Positions 30,421 through 40,366 are shown, counted from the stretch's first letter. The stretch: 64,000 nucleotides of DNA from Saccharopolyspora erythraea (GCF_018141105.1 NZ_CP054839.1:2790001-2854000), one strand, 5' to 3'. Numbers and translations are program-made. The notes: generated by a model from the letters alone, not told the origin.

Positions 30421-31727
30421 AGGTCCTCCTCGGTTTCGCGGCGCACCCACGGGCGCGCCGCACCGTCGCTGATCGCGACGACCGGCGGCCTGGCGACCAT
30501 GTTGTAGTTCGACGCCATGCAGTGGTGGTAGGCGCCCGTGCACGGCACCACCAGCAGGTCGCCGGCGCGGACGTCGGCGGGCAGCACGGCGTCGGGCACC
30601 AGCACGTCGCCCGCCTCGCAGTGGCGGCCCACGACGGTGACCGGTGCGCCGGGCGCGGTGCTGGCGCGGCCCAGCAGCCGCACCTCGTAGCTGGCGCCGT
30701 AGAGCGCGGGTCGCGGGTTGTCGGCGAAGCCGCCGTCGACCGCGACGAAGGTGCGGGTACCGCGCTTGACGGTGACGACGCGGTACAGCGTCAGCCCGGC
30801 ACGAGCCGCGATGGCGCGGCCCGGCTCCAGCGTCAGCCGCGGCACGGCCAGCCCGTGCTTGCGGCACTCGAAGGCCAGCACCCGGCCGATCCGGGCGGCG
30901 AGGCCGTGCAGGTCGAACTCCGCGTCGCCGCTGCGGTAGGCGACGGCATGCCCGCCGCCGATGTTGAGCTGCCGCGGGCACGTGCCGTGGCGCAGCGCGA
31001 TCTCGGCCATGAACGCGACCAGGCGCCGCACGGCTTCCTCGTAGACGCCGACGTCGGTGATCTGCGAGCCGATGTGGCAGTGCAGGCCGGCGAGTTCGAG
31101 CCGGGGCTGCCGCCGGACGTGTTCGACCGCCTCGGCGGCGTGACCCAGCGGGAACCCGAACTTCTGGTCGTCGACGCCGGTGGTCACCGCGCGGTGAGTG
31201 TGGCCGTCGACGCCAGGGGTGACGCGGACCAGCACGTCCTGGCGGCGGGTGGCAAGCGCGCCCAGCCGGTCGATCTCGCCGAGCGAGTCGAGCACCACGC
31301 GCCCGACGCCCGCGGTAAGCGCCGCGCGCAGCTCGCGGTCCGGTTTGGCGTTGCCGTGCAACAGGATCCGGCGAGCCGGCACGCCCGCGGCCAGGGCGGT
31401 GGCGAGCTCCCCGGCGGAGCACACGTCGAGCGACAGGCCCTCGTCCGCCACCAGCGCGGCCATCTCACGGCACAGGAACGCCTTGCCCGCGTAGGCGATC
31501 TCGGCGTCGGGCAGCGCCGCCCGGTAGGCGCGGCAGCGGGCCCGGACGGTGGCGGCGTCCACGACGTAGCCGGGGGTGTCGAAGGTCTCGGCCAGGTGCG
31601 CCAGGGAGACACCACCGACGGTGATGTCGCCGTCGGGCAGCGCCGTCGTGCGGTCCGGCCAGATCCGCTCGTCCAGTCGCGTCGGCAACCAGGTCCGCAG
31701 GCTGGGGATCAGCTCGGCGAGGGTCAC
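30402..31727 (-). CDS. Diaminopimelate decarboxylase family protein (lysA-like)
   Basis: 441 residues. PLP-dependent fold III decarboxylase: PLP lysine K82 in IAYAGKAFL, LHCHIGSQI near residue 213, the GGGHA phosphate-binding turn and CEAGD near 371-375, close to the CESGD of diaminopimelate decarboxylases. Product would be lysine from meso-DAP. An amino-terminal extension (about 50 residues) precedes the barrel. Starts at GTG. Actinobacteria usually have a main lysA near thrA/hom, so this may be a paralogue of different specificity; the CEAGD variation is compatible with that. Confidence 0.85.
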   Translation of the reverse strand: MTLAELIPSLRTWLPTRLDERIWPDRTTALPDGDITVGGVSLAHLAETFDTPGYVVDAATVRARCRAYRAALPDAEIAYAGKAFLCREMAALVADEGLSLDVCSAGELATALAAGVPARRILLHGNAKPDRELRAALTAGVGRVVLDSLGEIDRLGALATRRQDVLVRVTPGVDGHTHRAVTTGVDDQKFGFPLGHAAEAVEHVRRQPRLELAGLHCHIGSQITDVGVYEEAVRRLVAFMAEIALRHGTCPRQLNIGGGHAVAYRSGDAEFDLHGLAARIGRVLAFECRKHGLAVPRLTLEPGRAIAARAGLTLYRVVTVKRGTRTFVAVDGGFADNPRPALYGASYEVRLLGRASTAPGAPVTVVGRHCEAGDVLVPDAVLPADVRAGDLLVVPCTGAYHHCMASNYNMVARPPVVAISDGAARPWVRRETEEDLLRRDS

Positions 31728-31892
31728 GGGATCTTTCCCTTCGGCTGGCGGGAAGTCTGTCCCGCCCAGACCTACTCGCGGCGGCGCCGCCGCGGCGCCG
31801 TCCGGGCGGGCTCCTGACGGCGCTCACGCCGGTTCTGACGTGCTCTTGACGTCGCGCCCGGCGGCGTCGGCGCGGTCTGGTAGAGAAGAGGC

Positions 31893-33914
31893 ATGGCAGG
31901 CGGGGACACGCGGAAGGGGGCGAAGGCGGAGCGGACCGCGGCCCCGCACCTGCCCGTGGCGCGCGTGCTCGTCGAGGTCCCGCTGCCCGCCCACCTGGAC
32001 CGCCCGTTCGACTACCTGCTGCCAGACCGGCTGGACAAGGCCGCGGTCCCCGGCTGCCGGGTCCGGGTGCGCTTCAGCGGCAAGCTCGTCGACGGTTTCC
32101 TGCTGGAGCGGCGGGAGAGCTCGGACTTCAAGGGCAACCTGCTGTGGGTCGAGCGGGTGCACTCGCCGGAGCCGGTGCTCTCGCCCGAGCTGCTGGAGCT
32201 GGCCCGCGCGGTCGCCGCCCGCTACGGCGGCATGCTCAGCGACGTGGTGCGGCTGGCGATCCCGCCCCGGCAGGCCAAGGTCGAGAAGGAGGCGCCCAGC
32301 GAACCGGTGCCCGCGCCCGCCCGGCCTTCCGGGGAGGCGTGGGGCGCCTATCAGCACGGCGGGTCCTTCTTGGACGCCGTGCACGCGGGGCGGCCCGCCC
32401 GCGCGGTGTGGCAGGCCCTGCCGGGGGAGGACTGGCCGACCCGCCTCGCCGAAGCCGCGGCGACCGCCGCCTCGGCGGGACGCGGCGCGGTGATCGTCGT
32501 GCCCGACCACCGCGACGTCCAGCGCCTGCACGCGGCCTGCGCCGAGCTGGTCGGCGGCGACGGGGTGGTCGCGCTGGTCTCCGACCTCGGTCCCGCGGAG
32601 CGCTACCGCCGGTGGCTTTCGGTGCTTCGGGGCAGGACGCGGGTGGTCGTGGGCACCCGGGCGGCGATGTTCGCGCCGGTGCGCGACCTGGGCCTGGCGG
32701 TGGTCTGGGACGACGGCGACGACCTGCACAGCTACCCGCAGGTCCCGTACCCGCACGCCCGCGACGTGCTCACCCACCGCGCGCACGCGAGCGGCGCGGC
32801 GCTGGTCGTCGGCGGCTTCGCGCGCACGGCCGAGGCCGCGTTGCTCGTGCAGTCGGGGTGGGCGCGCGAGATCGTCGCCCACCGCGACCAGGTGCGTGCC
32901 GCGGCACCCCGGGTGACCGCGATCGGCGAGGACGACACCCAGCTCGCGCGCGATCCCGCGGCCCGCGCGGCGCGACTGCCGTCGGTGGCCTTCGAGGCCG
33001 CCCGCGGCGCGTTGCGCGCCGGTGCGCCGGTGCTCGTGCAGGTCCCGCGGCGCGGTTACGTGCCCGCGCTCGCCTGCGGCGACTGCCGCGAGAGCGCCCG
33101 GTGCCGCCGCTGCGCCGGACCGCTGGCGCTGCCCGGCGGCACCGAGGACGGCGCTCCGAAACCGGCCGCTTGCCGGTGGTGCGGTGCCGCCGAAGCGGCG
33201 TTCCGCTGCCCCTCCTGCGGATCGCGGCGGCTGCGCGCGGTCGCGGTGGGCGCGGGCCGGACCGCCGAGGAGCTCGGCAGGGCGTTCAGCGGTGTCGCGG
33301 TGCGCACCTCCGGCGGGGGAGAGGTGCTGGACTCGGTGCCCGCCGGGCCCGCGCTGGTCGTCTGCACGCCCGGCGCGGAACCGGTCGCGGAGGGCGGCTA
33401 CGGCGCCGCGCTGCTCCTGGACGGGCGGACGCTGCTGTCGCGTCCGGAGCTGCGCGCATCCGAGCAGGCGCTGCGGTTGTGGTTCGCGGCGGCGGGGATG
33501 GTGCGTCCGGCCAAGGACGGCGGACGGGTCGTGGTCATGGCCGACTCGTCGTTGCAACAGGTCCAGGCGCTGGTGCGCTGGGACCCCGCCTGGTTCGCCG
33601 CGCTGGAGCTGGCGGGCCGGGAGGAGCTGGGCTTCCCGCCCGCCAGGCGGGTGGCGGCGGTCGACGGCACCCCGGAGGCGATCGAGTCGCTGCTGGAGGT
33701 CGTCGAGATGCCCGCCACCGGCGAGGTGCTCGGCCCGGTGCCGATCGGCGAGGTCGACGAGGAGGGCAACTCCGAGCGCGAGCGCGTGCTCGTCCGCGTG
33801 GAACGCGCCGAGGGCAGGGCGCTGGCGACCGCCCTGCACGAGGCGCAGGCTGTGCGCGCCGCGCGCAAGGCGGCCGAGCTGCAGGTGCGGCTGGACCCGC
33901 TCGAACTGCTGTGA
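31893..33914 (+). CDS. priA: Replication restart protein PriA (helicase motifs degenerate)
   Basis: 673 residues. N-terminal DNA-binding domain (VEVPLPAHLDRPFDYLLP), then the helicase-like core and a cysteine-rich zinc region at about 389-445 (CGDCRESARCRRC, CRWCGAAEAAFRCPSC). The Walker A GxGKT is missing and the DEEH box is replaced by VVWDDGDDLHS, as in other actinobacterial PriA proteins, so it probably loads the replisome without unwinding DNA. Starts at ATG with GAAGAGG upstream; 166 bases from the divergent lysA-like gene. Confidence 0.9.
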   Translation: MAGGDTRKGAKAERTAAPHLPVARVLVEVPLPAHLDRPFDYLLPDRLDKAAVPGCRVRVRFSGKLVDGFLLERRESSDFKGNLLWVERVHSPEPVLSPELLELARAVAARYGGMLSDVVRLAIPPRQAKVEKEAPSEPVPAPARPSGEAWGAYQHGGSFLDAVHAGRPARAVWQALPGEDWPTRLAEAAATAASAGRGAVIVVPDHRDVQRLHAACAELVGGDGVVALVSDLGPAERYRRWLSVLRGRTRVVVGTRAAMFAPVRDLGLAVVWDDGDDLHSYPQVPYPHARDVLTHRAHASGAALVVGGFARTAEAALLVQSGWAREIVAHRDQVRAAAPRVTAIGEDDTQLARDPAARAARLPSVAFEAARGALRAGAPVLVQVPRRGYVPALACGDCRESARCRRCAGPLALPGGTEDGAPKPAACRWCGAAEAAFRCPSCGSRRLRAVAVGAGRTAEELGRAFSGVAVRTSGGGEVLDSVPAGPALVVCTPGAEPVAEGGYGAALLLDGRTLLSRPELRASEQALRLWFAAAGMVRPAKDGGRVVVMADSSLQQVQALVRWDPAWFAALELAGREELGFPPARRVAAVDGTPEAIESLLEVVEMPATGEVLGPVPIGEVDEEGNSERERVLVRVERAEGRALATALHEAQAVRAARKAAELQVRLDPLELL

Positions 33915-33933
33915 CCGGGCGGCCTCCGCAGGG

Positions 33934-34989
33934 TCAGTACCGGTACGCGCGGGCCTGCGCGGCGGCGTTGGGCTGCTCGGACACCGAGCCCGGCGCGGAC
34001 ACCCGGTTCGGGTCACCGTCGGAGGTGTAGCGGCGGTCCGGATCCGCGGCGAGCTTGTCGAGCCACGCCGTCGAGCCGTAGGCCGCGTCCTGGCCACCAG
34101 GTCCCTGCGAGCGGACGCGCGGGATGTTGGCGGGGTCGAAGTCGGCCGACCAGGGCGACGGCGCGGGGTTCGAGCCGACCAGCATCACGCTGTCGTGGTG
34201 GTAGGTGACGCCGTCGGCGGAACCGTCGGCGGCGAGCTTCTCGTCGTCCGGGTGCACCCCGAGCGGCAGCGCCAGCGACCGCACCACCAGGCCCGGCACC
34301 GCGTCGGTGATCACCCGCTGCATGCCGGCGATCTGCTGCTGGGCCTGCGCACCGGAGACCTGGCCCAGGTTGGGGTGGTCGACGGTGTGGTTGCCGATCT
34401 CGAAACCGTTGTCGTGCAACCACTTCAGGCCGCGCGCGCCGGTCGGCTCCTCGAACGGCGGGTTGAAGACGTAGAAGGTCGCCACCGGGCGGAAGCCGGG
34501 GTGGGCCGCGGCTACTTCGAGCAGGATGTTCACCGCGGTGCCCGGCGCGGGCCGCCCCGATCCGTCCAAAGTGAACTGTGTCACCGACCCGTCGTCGAAG
34601 GTGAGCACGACGGGGTGGGTGCCGGCCGGGATGTCGAACCGGCCTGCGGCGTACTCGCTGACGGTGACCGGGACGTAGCCCTCCGCGGCCAGCCTTTCCA
34701 GCTCGGCGCGGAAGTCGGCCGGCGTCCGGTCGTAGACGCTTTCCGGCGCGTCGGTGATGCGGTGGTACATGAGCACCGGTACGTCGCCGAGTTCGTTGGC
34801 CCGAACCGATTCCGGCGCCGGAGGCGGGGGCGGGGGAGCCGGTGTTGGTGGTCGTTGTTGTTGCGGGGGCGGTGGGGTTATCGCGGCATCGTTCGCCGAA
34901 CCCGTCGTGCAGGAGGTCGCGCACAGCGCGGCGATCAGGAGGGTCGCCGAGGCGACCCCGGAGCGCGGTCTTGGCCACATGACGTGCAT
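33934..34989 (-). CDS. Polysaccharide deacetylase lipoprotein
   Basis: 351 residues. Signal peptide with lipobox-like ALCATSC, a proline-rich linker (about 40-60), then a NodB-homology domain: LMYHRIT, the catalytic TFDDGS (Asp pair near residues 144-145) and the metal-binding HTVDHP near 214-219. Expected to deacetylate a cell-wall polymer (peptidoglycan or a GlcNAc polymer) outside the membrane. Start could be the ATG at 34989 or 34980. Convergent with priA at 19 bases spacing. Confidence 0.88.
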   Translation of the reverse strand: MHVMWPRPRSGVASATLLIAALCATSCTTGSANDAAITPPPPQQQRPPTPAPPPPPPAPESVRANELGDVPVLMYHRITDAPESVYDRTPADFRAELERLAAEGYVPVTVSEYAAGRFDIPAGTHPVVLTFDDGSVTQFTLDGSGRPAPGTAVNILLEVAAAHPGFRPVATFYVFNPPFEEPTGARGLKWLHDNGFEIGNHTVDHPNLGQVSGAQAQQQIAGMQRVITDAVPGLVVRSLALPLGVHPDDEKLAADGSADGVTYHHDSVMLVGSNPAPSPWSADFDPANIPRVRSQGPGGQDAAYGSTAWLDKLAADPDRRYTSDGDPNRVSAPGSVSEQPNAAAQARAYRY

Positions 34990-35186
34990 CCCGTCGGTCA
35001 GCCTGATGGATCAAAGCGGCTTCGCCCCCGTCACCGTAGAGAGCCGAAGTCGTCATGTGGATACTCCATGTGGTTAATTGATCTTTAAGTTGTCACCTGA
35101 GAGAGTGGTACCGCAGGTCAACTTCGACCGAGCGTGAAAACCCTTGCCAGCCGTACGAATTCGCCCAAGTCGGGGAGGCGAAAGCG

Positions 35187-36791
35187 GTGACGGATGCTGC
35201 GCCCGAAGAGGCGTCAACGTTGCGAACCGGAGTCCGGGCCTTTCTGGCCGACATGCCGAGATGGGTAGCGGTCGCGGTCGGCACCGTGGTGGTGCTGGTG
35301 GCCGGCTACCTGCTGCTGTGGCTGGTGTCCACTGAGGACGTCGAGGTGCGGGGAATTCCCCAGCACCCGTTGCGATCCCAGGACGCCGCCGAATCGATCC
35401 GGATCCAGGCGGGTTCCGCCGACGGGGTCCGGGTGCTGATCGACGACCGCGAGGTCCCCACCGATGAACAGCGGGGGACGATCGGGTTGCGCACCGCCGC
35501 ACTCGCCGACGGCCCGCACCATCTGCAGGTCGTCACCCCCTCGATGATCGGGTCGAGCACGACGACCCGTGAGTTCACAGTGGACAGCACGCCGCCGGTG
35601 CTGCGGGTCGACGACTCGCTGCGGCCGGAGTCGCCGGGCAAGCCGGTGACGGTGACCGGAAGGGCGGAGGGCGCCGACACGGTCACGGTCGCGGGCAAGC
35701 CCGCCCAGGTCGTCAACGGCGCGTTCTCCGCGGTCGTCGAGCGGCCCGACCGCGAGGTCCAGGTGGTGGCCGAGGACCGCGCGGGCAACCGGACCGAGAA
35801 GACGATGACCGTGCACATCCGCCACCCCGGCATGCGCGCCGTGCACATGACCGGCCTGGCCTGGACCAGCGCCACGCTGCGCGAGCCGGTGCTGGAGATG
35901 GCGCGGCAGGGCCGCATCGACACCGTCGAGCTCGACATCAAGGACGAGAGCGGCGAGGTCCCCTACGACTCCGCGGTGCCGATGGCCAACCAGATCGGCG
36001 CGGTCAAGGGCTACTACAACGCGCGCCAGGCCATCGACCAGCTGCACGGCATGGGCGTGCGGGTGGTCGGCAGGCTCGTGGCGTTCAAGGACCCGATCCT
36101 CGGTGAGGCGTCCTGGCGCGGTGGCCACCCGGAGCGGGTCGTGCAGACCGCGGGCGGGCAGCCGTGGACCGGCGGATACGGCGGCTACGCGTTCACCAAC
36201 TTCGCCGACCCGGTGGTGCGCCAGTACAACATCGACATCGCCACCGAGGCCGCCGCGCTCGGCTTCGACGACGTCCTCTACGACTACGTCCGGCGGCCGG
36301 ACGGGGCGATCGAGCAGATGCGCTTCCCCGGCCTGACGACCACGCCGGAGGCGGGCATCGCCGACTTCCTGCGCCAGACCCAGCCGGCCGTGCGCTCCCG
36401 CGGCGCGCTGCTGGGCGCGTCGGTGTTCGGGATCTCGGTGAACCGGCCGACCCAGATCGCCCAGGACATCAGGCAGATGGCCCAGTACGCCGACTACATC
36501 GCGCCGATGGTGTACCCGTCGCACTGGGGACCGGGCGAGTTCGGGGTGGACGACCCCAACACCCAGCCCTACGAGATCGTGCGCAACTCGCTGGCCGAGT
36601 TCGCCAAGGCGGTCGAGGGCACCGACGTGCAGATCATCCCGTGGCTGCAGGACTTCAGCCTCGGCGCCTCCTACGGCCCGGCCGAGGTGGCGGCCCAGAT
36701 CAAGGCGGCAGGCGACGGCGGCATGCCGTCGTTCCTGCTGTGGGCGGCGAACTGCCGATACCACGACCAGGCGCTCGCCCCGGCGGGTTAG
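35187..36791 (+). CDS. Membrane-anchored DUF4015 glycoside hydrolase-like protein
   Basis: 534 residues. Transmembrane helix at about 28-50 (WVAVAVGTVVVLVAGYLLLW), two Ig/FixG-like beta domains to about 215, then a TIM-barrel DUF4015 domain: IDTVELDIKDESGEVPYDS, YYNARQAIDQLHGMGVRVVGRL, GFDDVLYDYVRRPDG and IAPMVYPSHWGPGEFG. DUF4015 proteins are related to GH13/GH18-like barrels and probably cut an extracellular or wall polysaccharide. Starts at GTG with GGGGAGG. Divergent from the deacetylase, which also acts on wall polymers; the shared 197-base AT-rich gap probably holds both promoters. Confidence 0.87.
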   Translation: MTDAAPEEASTLRTGVRAFLADMPRWVAVAVGTVVVLVAGYLLLWLVSTEDVEVRGIPQHPLRSQDAAESIRIQAGSADGVRVLIDDREVPTDEQRGTIGLRTAALADGPHHLQVVTPSMIGSSTTTREFTVDSTPPVLRVDDSLRPESPGKPVTVTGRAEGADTVTVAGKPAQVVNGAFSAVVERPDREVQVVAEDRAGNRTEKTMTVHIRHPGMRAVHMTGLAWTSATLREPVLEMARQGRIDTVELDIKDESGEVPYDSAVPMANQIGAVKGYYNARQAIDQLHGMGVRVVGRLVAFKDPILGEASWRGGHPERVVQTAGGQPWTGGYGGYAFTNFADPVVRQYNIDIATEAAALGFDDVLYDYVRRPDGAIEQMRFPGLTTTPEAGIADFLRQTQPAVRSRGALLGASVFGISVNRPTQIAQDIRQMAQYADYIAPMVYPSHWGPGEFGVDDPNTQPYEIVRNSLAEFAKAVEGTDVQIIPWLQDFSLGASYGPAEVAAQIKAAGDGGMPSFLLWAANCRYHDQALAPAG

Positions 36792-36797
36792 CCGTCG

Positions 36798-36843
36798 ACC
36801 TGGGCACTTCCCCCGTGGCCGACCGCGGGGGAAGTGCCCAGGT
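36798..36843. terminator. Strong bidirectional terminator
   Basis: Perfect 18-base stem (arm ACCTGGGCACTTCCCCCG and its complement) around a 10-base loop, filling the gap between two convergent genes at 36791 and 36850. Confidence 0.9.
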
Positions 36844-36849
36844 GTGCGA

Positions 36850-37641
36850 TCAGCGCCGGTACCTGTCCCCGGCGAAGCGCTCCAGCGCCGACCGCAGTGC
36901 CGACAGCAGTCCGGCACGCTTCGCGATGTCGGTCCCCAGCCGGAGTGCGGCTATCACGTGGCCTCCGCGGGCTTCGGCGAGGTCGTGCTCGGCGGCGCGC
37001 TTCGCCCGGTCGTTCCCGCTGAGGCGCCCGACCAAGGTGTACGAACTCCCGTTGGGAGCGGCCGCCACGCGGACGGTCTCCAGCTCGTCCCAGCTCAGCG
37101 AGAAGGACCGGTCCTTCCAGCGGAGCCATCGCCGGTCCACGACGGTCAGGCCGCCGGTGTCGACGATCAAGGTGTCGCGGCCGCCCAGATCGCCTTCGAG
37201 CGCGAACACGGCCGTGAACAAGAGCATCAACAGCAAGAATTCCTCGGCGCTCTTCTGGATTTCCGCTGCCCACTGCTGCGCAGGCGTCTCCTCGCCGAAG
37301 AGCCATACCACCAGCAGTATCGCGACGAAGAATCCCAACGACCACAGCACTCCCTTGAGCGCGCCGGCCGCCCGGGCGCCGATCCGCATGGCGGTGGTGG
37401 TCAGGTCGAGGACCACGGGGAGGGAGTCGTCGTCGGTACTACCGGGCTCGGGAGGAGCCGGACGCGACGCGGGCACACGGGCCAGGGCGAGGGTGAGGAC
37501 CAGTGACGACACCGCTGTGACGAAAGAGCCCGCGCCAGCCACCCACGACAGCGTCTCCAGGTCCGACAGGTACAGCGTCACCGCCATGGCCGCGCACGCC
37601 AGTGCGGCCGCTCCGCCCAGCCACCCGCGCACCCGCCGCAC
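36850..37641 (-). CDS. Membrane protein with C-terminal PH-like region
   Basis: About 263 residues from a GTG at 37641. Two N-terminal transmembrane helices (about 8-28 and 33-55), a second membrane pair near 105-145 (GVLWSLGFFVAILLVVWLF, FLLLMLLFTAVFAL), then a soluble segment with TLIVDTGGLTVVDRRWLRWK and FSLSWDELETVRVA, resembling bacterial PH-type domains. No family recognised firmly. The start is uncertain: there is no clear ribosome binding site, and the frame is open far upstream only because it lies antisense to ggt. Confidence 0.7.
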   Translation of the reverse strand: MRRVRGWLGGAAALACAAMAVTLYLSDLETLSWVAGAGSFVTAVSSLVLTLALARVPASRPAPPEPGSTDDDSLPVVLDLTTTAMRIGARAAGALKGVLWSLGFFVAILLVVWLFGEETPAQQWAAEIQKSAEEFLLLMLLFTAVFALEGDLGGRDTLIVDTGGLTVVDRRWLRWKDRSFSLSWDELETVRVAAAPNGSSYTLVGRLSGNDRAKRAAEHDLAEARGGHVIAALRLGTDIAKRAGLLSALRSALERFAGDRYRR

Positions 37642-37812
37642 ACGTGCATTCTGCCCGAGCTGAACGATTTCCCGGCTCGTTTCGGCATCATGGCTCGCAG
37701 GGGCATCACCTCGTGCTCGCCGGACGTCTGCTCCGTCCGCGCGGGCGCACCTGTTGTCTTCACCGTCGGTACTCGGCAGAGTATCCAGCGTCGTCGCTCG
37801 TTGGAGGTAACG

Positions 37813-39621
37813 ATGGTGCTCGGGAGACAGGTCCGGCTCACGGTGGGTGTGCTGGCGACGTGCGCGCTGGTCGCGCCGGTGGCGCAGGCGGCGCCGGGCG
37901 GACCGCAGGCACCGCCCAAGCAGGCCGAGGCGGTCGGCTACGGCGGCGCGGTGTCCAGTGTCGACCCGGAAGCCACGCAGGCGGGCATCGAGGTGCTGCG
38001 ACGCGGTGGCACCGCGGCCGACGCGGCGGTGGCGGTCGCGGCGGCGCTCGGGGTGACCGAGCCCTACTCCGCCGGGGTCGGCGGTGGCGGGTACTTCGTG
38101 CATTACGACGCCCAGAGCGGCAGGGTGTCCACGATCGACGGCCGGGAGACCGCGCCCGCGTCGGCGCGCGAGGACATGTTCGTCGAGGGCGGCAAGCCCA
38201 TCCCGTTCGACGAGGCGGTCACCAGCGGCCTCGGCGTCGGCGTGCCGGGCACCCCGCTGACCTGGCAGAAGGCGCTCGACCGCTGGGGCCGCAAGGACCT
38301 CGGCGAGGTCCTGCGCCCCGCCGAGCGGCTGGCCCGCCGCGGCTTCGAGGTCGACGAGACCTTCCGGGCCCAGACCGAGAGCAACCAGGCGCGGTTCAGC
38401 GCCTTCCCCGCCACCCGCGACCTGTTCCTCCCCGGCGGGAAGCTGCCCGAGGTCGGCAGCACCATGCGCAACCCGGACCTCGCCGACACCTACCGCACGC
38501 TCGCCAAGGATGGCGTCGACGCCCTCTACGGCGGTGAGATCGGCGCCGACGTGGTGCGGACCGTGCGCGCTCCGCAGGTCGACCCGGCGGCGGGCCGGGT
38601 GGTGCGGCCCGGCGGCATGACCGACGAGGACCTGCGGCGCTACCGGACCGTCGAGCAGGCGCCCTCCCACCTCGAGTACCGCGGCCTGGACGTCTACGGC
38701 ATGGCGCCGTCCAGCTCGGGCGGCACGACGGTCGGCGAGGCGCTGAACATGCTGGAGCGCACCGACCTCTCCGGCGTCGGCAAGACCGAGTACCTGCACC
38801 GCTTCCTGGAGTCGAGCAAGATCGGCTTCGCCGACCGCAACCGCTGGGTCGGCGACCCGGCCTTCAACGACGTCCCGACCGAGGAGCTGCTCTCCCAGGA
38901 GTTCGCCGACTCCCGCGAGTGCCTGGTCACCCCCGACGCGGTGCTGCCGACGCCGGTGGCGCCCGGCGACCCGCGGGCACCGGAGCAGGGCTGCCAGGCC
39001 CGGCCCGCAGGCGGCGCCGAGCCCTACGAGGGCCCCAACACCACGCACCTGACGGTGGCCGACGCCGGCGGGGACGTCGTCTCCTACACCCTCACCATCG
39101 AGCAGACCGGCGGCAGCGGGATCGTCGTCCCGGGCCGCGGCTTCCTGCTCAACAACGAGCTGACCGACTTCTCCTTCACCCCGAGCCAGCCCGGCCAGCC
39201 CGACCCGAACCTGCCCGGTCCCGGCAAGCGGCCCCGCAGCTCGATGAGCCCGACCATCGTGCTGCAGGACGGCAAGCCGCTGCTGGCCGTCGGCAGCCCG
39301 GGCGGTGCCACGATCATCACCACCGTGCTGCAGGTGCTCACTGGGCGCCTCGACCGCGGCGAGTCCCTTGTGGACGCCATCGCCGAGCCCCGGGCCTCGC
39401 AGCGCAACTCCGCCCAGACCGAGGCTGAGGCCGCGTTCACCGCGCAGCCGGAGGCCGAGAAGCTGCGCGCCATCGGACACCAGTTCAAGGAGGGCGGCGA
39501 GCGCGGTGAGATCGGCGCCGCGACCGGCGTCGAGCGGCTGCCTGACGGCCGCTGGGTGGCCGCGGCCGAGCCCGAGCGCCGCGGCGGCGGGGCCGCCGCC
39601 GTCGTCTTCCCCGGGAGGTGA
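37813..39621 (+). CDS. ggt: Gamma-glutamyltransferase
   Basis: 602 residues, Ntn-hydrolase made as an exported precursor that cleaves itself. Sec signal peptide (LTVGVLATCALVAPVAQA, cleavage near residue 24), PYSAGVGGGGYFVHYD near 81-96, and the autocleavage / nucleophile site GPNTTHLTV near residue 409, where the second Thr starts the small subunit. The GG of SSSGGTTVGEAL and a NNELTDFSF segment complete the pattern. Transfers glutamyl groups from glutathione or mycothiol-related gamma-glutamyl compounds. TTGGAGGTAACG precedes the ATG. Confidence 0.94.
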   Translation: MVLGRQVRLTVGVLATCALVAPVAQAAPGGPQAPPKQAEAVGYGGAVSSVDPEATQAGIEVLRRGGTAADAAVAVAAALGVTEPYSAGVGGGGYFVHYDAQSGRVSTIDGRETAPASAREDMFVEGGKPIPFDEAVTSGLGVGVPGTPLTWQKALDRWGRKDLGEVLRPAERLARRGFEVDETFRAQTESNQARFSAFPATRDLFLPGGKLPEVGSTMRNPDLADTYRTLAKDGVDALYGGEIGADVVRTVRAPQVDPAAGRVVRPGGMTDEDLRRYRTVEQAPSHLEYRGLDVYGMAPSSSGGTTVGEALNMLERTDLSGVGKTEYLHRFLESSKIGFADRNRWVGDPAFNDVPTEELLSQEFADSRECLVTPDAVLPTPVAPGDPRAPEQGCQARPAGGAEPYEGPNTTHLTVADAGGDVVSYTLTIEQTGGSGIVVPGRGFLLNNELTDFSFTPSQPGQPDPNLPGPGKRPRSSMSPTIVLQDGKPLLAVGSPGGATIITTVLQVLTGRLDRGESLVDAIAEPRASQRNSAQTEAEAAFTAQPEAEKLRAIGHQFKEGGERGEIGAATGVERLPDGRWVAAAEPERRGGGAAAVVFPGR

Positions 39622-39651
39622 TCGTCACGCCGCTGCCGTGAGCACCGCGTG

Positions 39652-39692
39652 CGGGACCCGTGGGTCCCCGGCCTCTGAGCCGGGCCCGCGGG
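39652..39692 (+). terminator. Terminator after ggt
   Basis: GGGACCCG and TGGGTCCC form one hairpin; the larger arms (GGACCCGTGGGTCCCCGGC with GCCGGGCCCGCGGGACC) pair with few mismatches around CTCTGA. It lies between ggt and def. Confidence 0.6.
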
Positions 39693-39817
39693 ACCTTCGC
39701 GCAGGTGGCGGGACCGCGGCGGCGGCAGAGGAGCGCGCGGACCGGTCCGCCGTGGGCGGGTGGGCGACGCACTAGACTTCCGGGGTCCTGCCGTTGCCAC
39801 AGCCAGGGGGCCCCGCG

Positions 39818-40366
39818 TTGACCGTCCAGCCGATCCGACTATTCGGCGACCCGGTGCTTCGGACTCGCGCCGAGGAGGTCGTCGACTTCGACAAGGAGCT
39901 GCGCACCCTCGTCCAGGACCTCTGGGACACCATGGAGAACCAGGGCGGCGCCGGTATCGCCGCTCCCCAGCTCGGCGTCGGCCTGCGGGTGTTCACCTAC
40001 CACTGCGACGGCTCCGCCGGGCACCTGGTGAACCCGGCCTTCACCGCCGTGGACGACGAGCTGCAGTTCGGCCCGGAGGGCTGCCTGTCGATCCCCGGCA
40101 TGACCTGGGACTGCCGCCGCTACCGCAACGTGGTCGCCCGCGGCTGGAACATGCACGGCGAGCCGGTGGAGATCGAGGGCTCCGACCTGCTCGCGCGGTG
40201 CGTCCAGCACGAGACCGACCACCTCGACGGGGTGCTGTTCGTCGACCGCCTCGACGAGCAGACCCGCAAGGCCGCGATGCGCGAGATCCGCCAGGCCGAC
40301 TGGTTCGAAGGCAACGCGCCGGTGATCAAGGAGAGCCCGCACCCGCTGTTCGGGAGGGCACGCTGA
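39818..40366 (+). CDS. def: Peptide deformylase
   Basis: 182 residues; removes the formyl group from nascent proteins. All three metal-site motifs are present: [11 protein letters not shown] (Gln), EGCLSIP (Cys) and QHETDHLDG (HExxH-type). The TTG at 39818 ([14 protein letters not shown]) is preferred by homology and the AGGGGG about 10 bases upstream; the frame is open to an ATG-less region before it. TAGACT at 39773-39778 may be the -10 box. It is followed after one base by fmt, the enzyme adding the formyl group. Confidence 0.94.
   Translation: MTVQPIRLFGDPVLRTRAEEVVDFDKELRTLVQDLWDTMENQGGAGIAAPQLGVGLRVFTYHCDGSAGHLVNPAFTAVDDELQFGPEGCLSIPGMTWDCRRYRNVVARGWNMHGEPVEIEGSDLLARCVQHETDHLDGVLFVDRLDEQTRKAAMREIRQADWFEGNAPVIKESPHPLFGRAR

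Noticed and set aside
35057-35186. c-di-AMP (ydaO) riboswitch before the wall-related DUF4015 gene
   Set aside because: The AT-rich region has one imperfect stem (AAGTTG...CAACTT) but not the conserved ydaO core; it is better read as a promoter region.
37642-39480. N-terminal extension of the 36850-37641 membrane protein to 876 residues
   Set aside because: The extension lies wholly antisense to ggt and has low-complexity composition.
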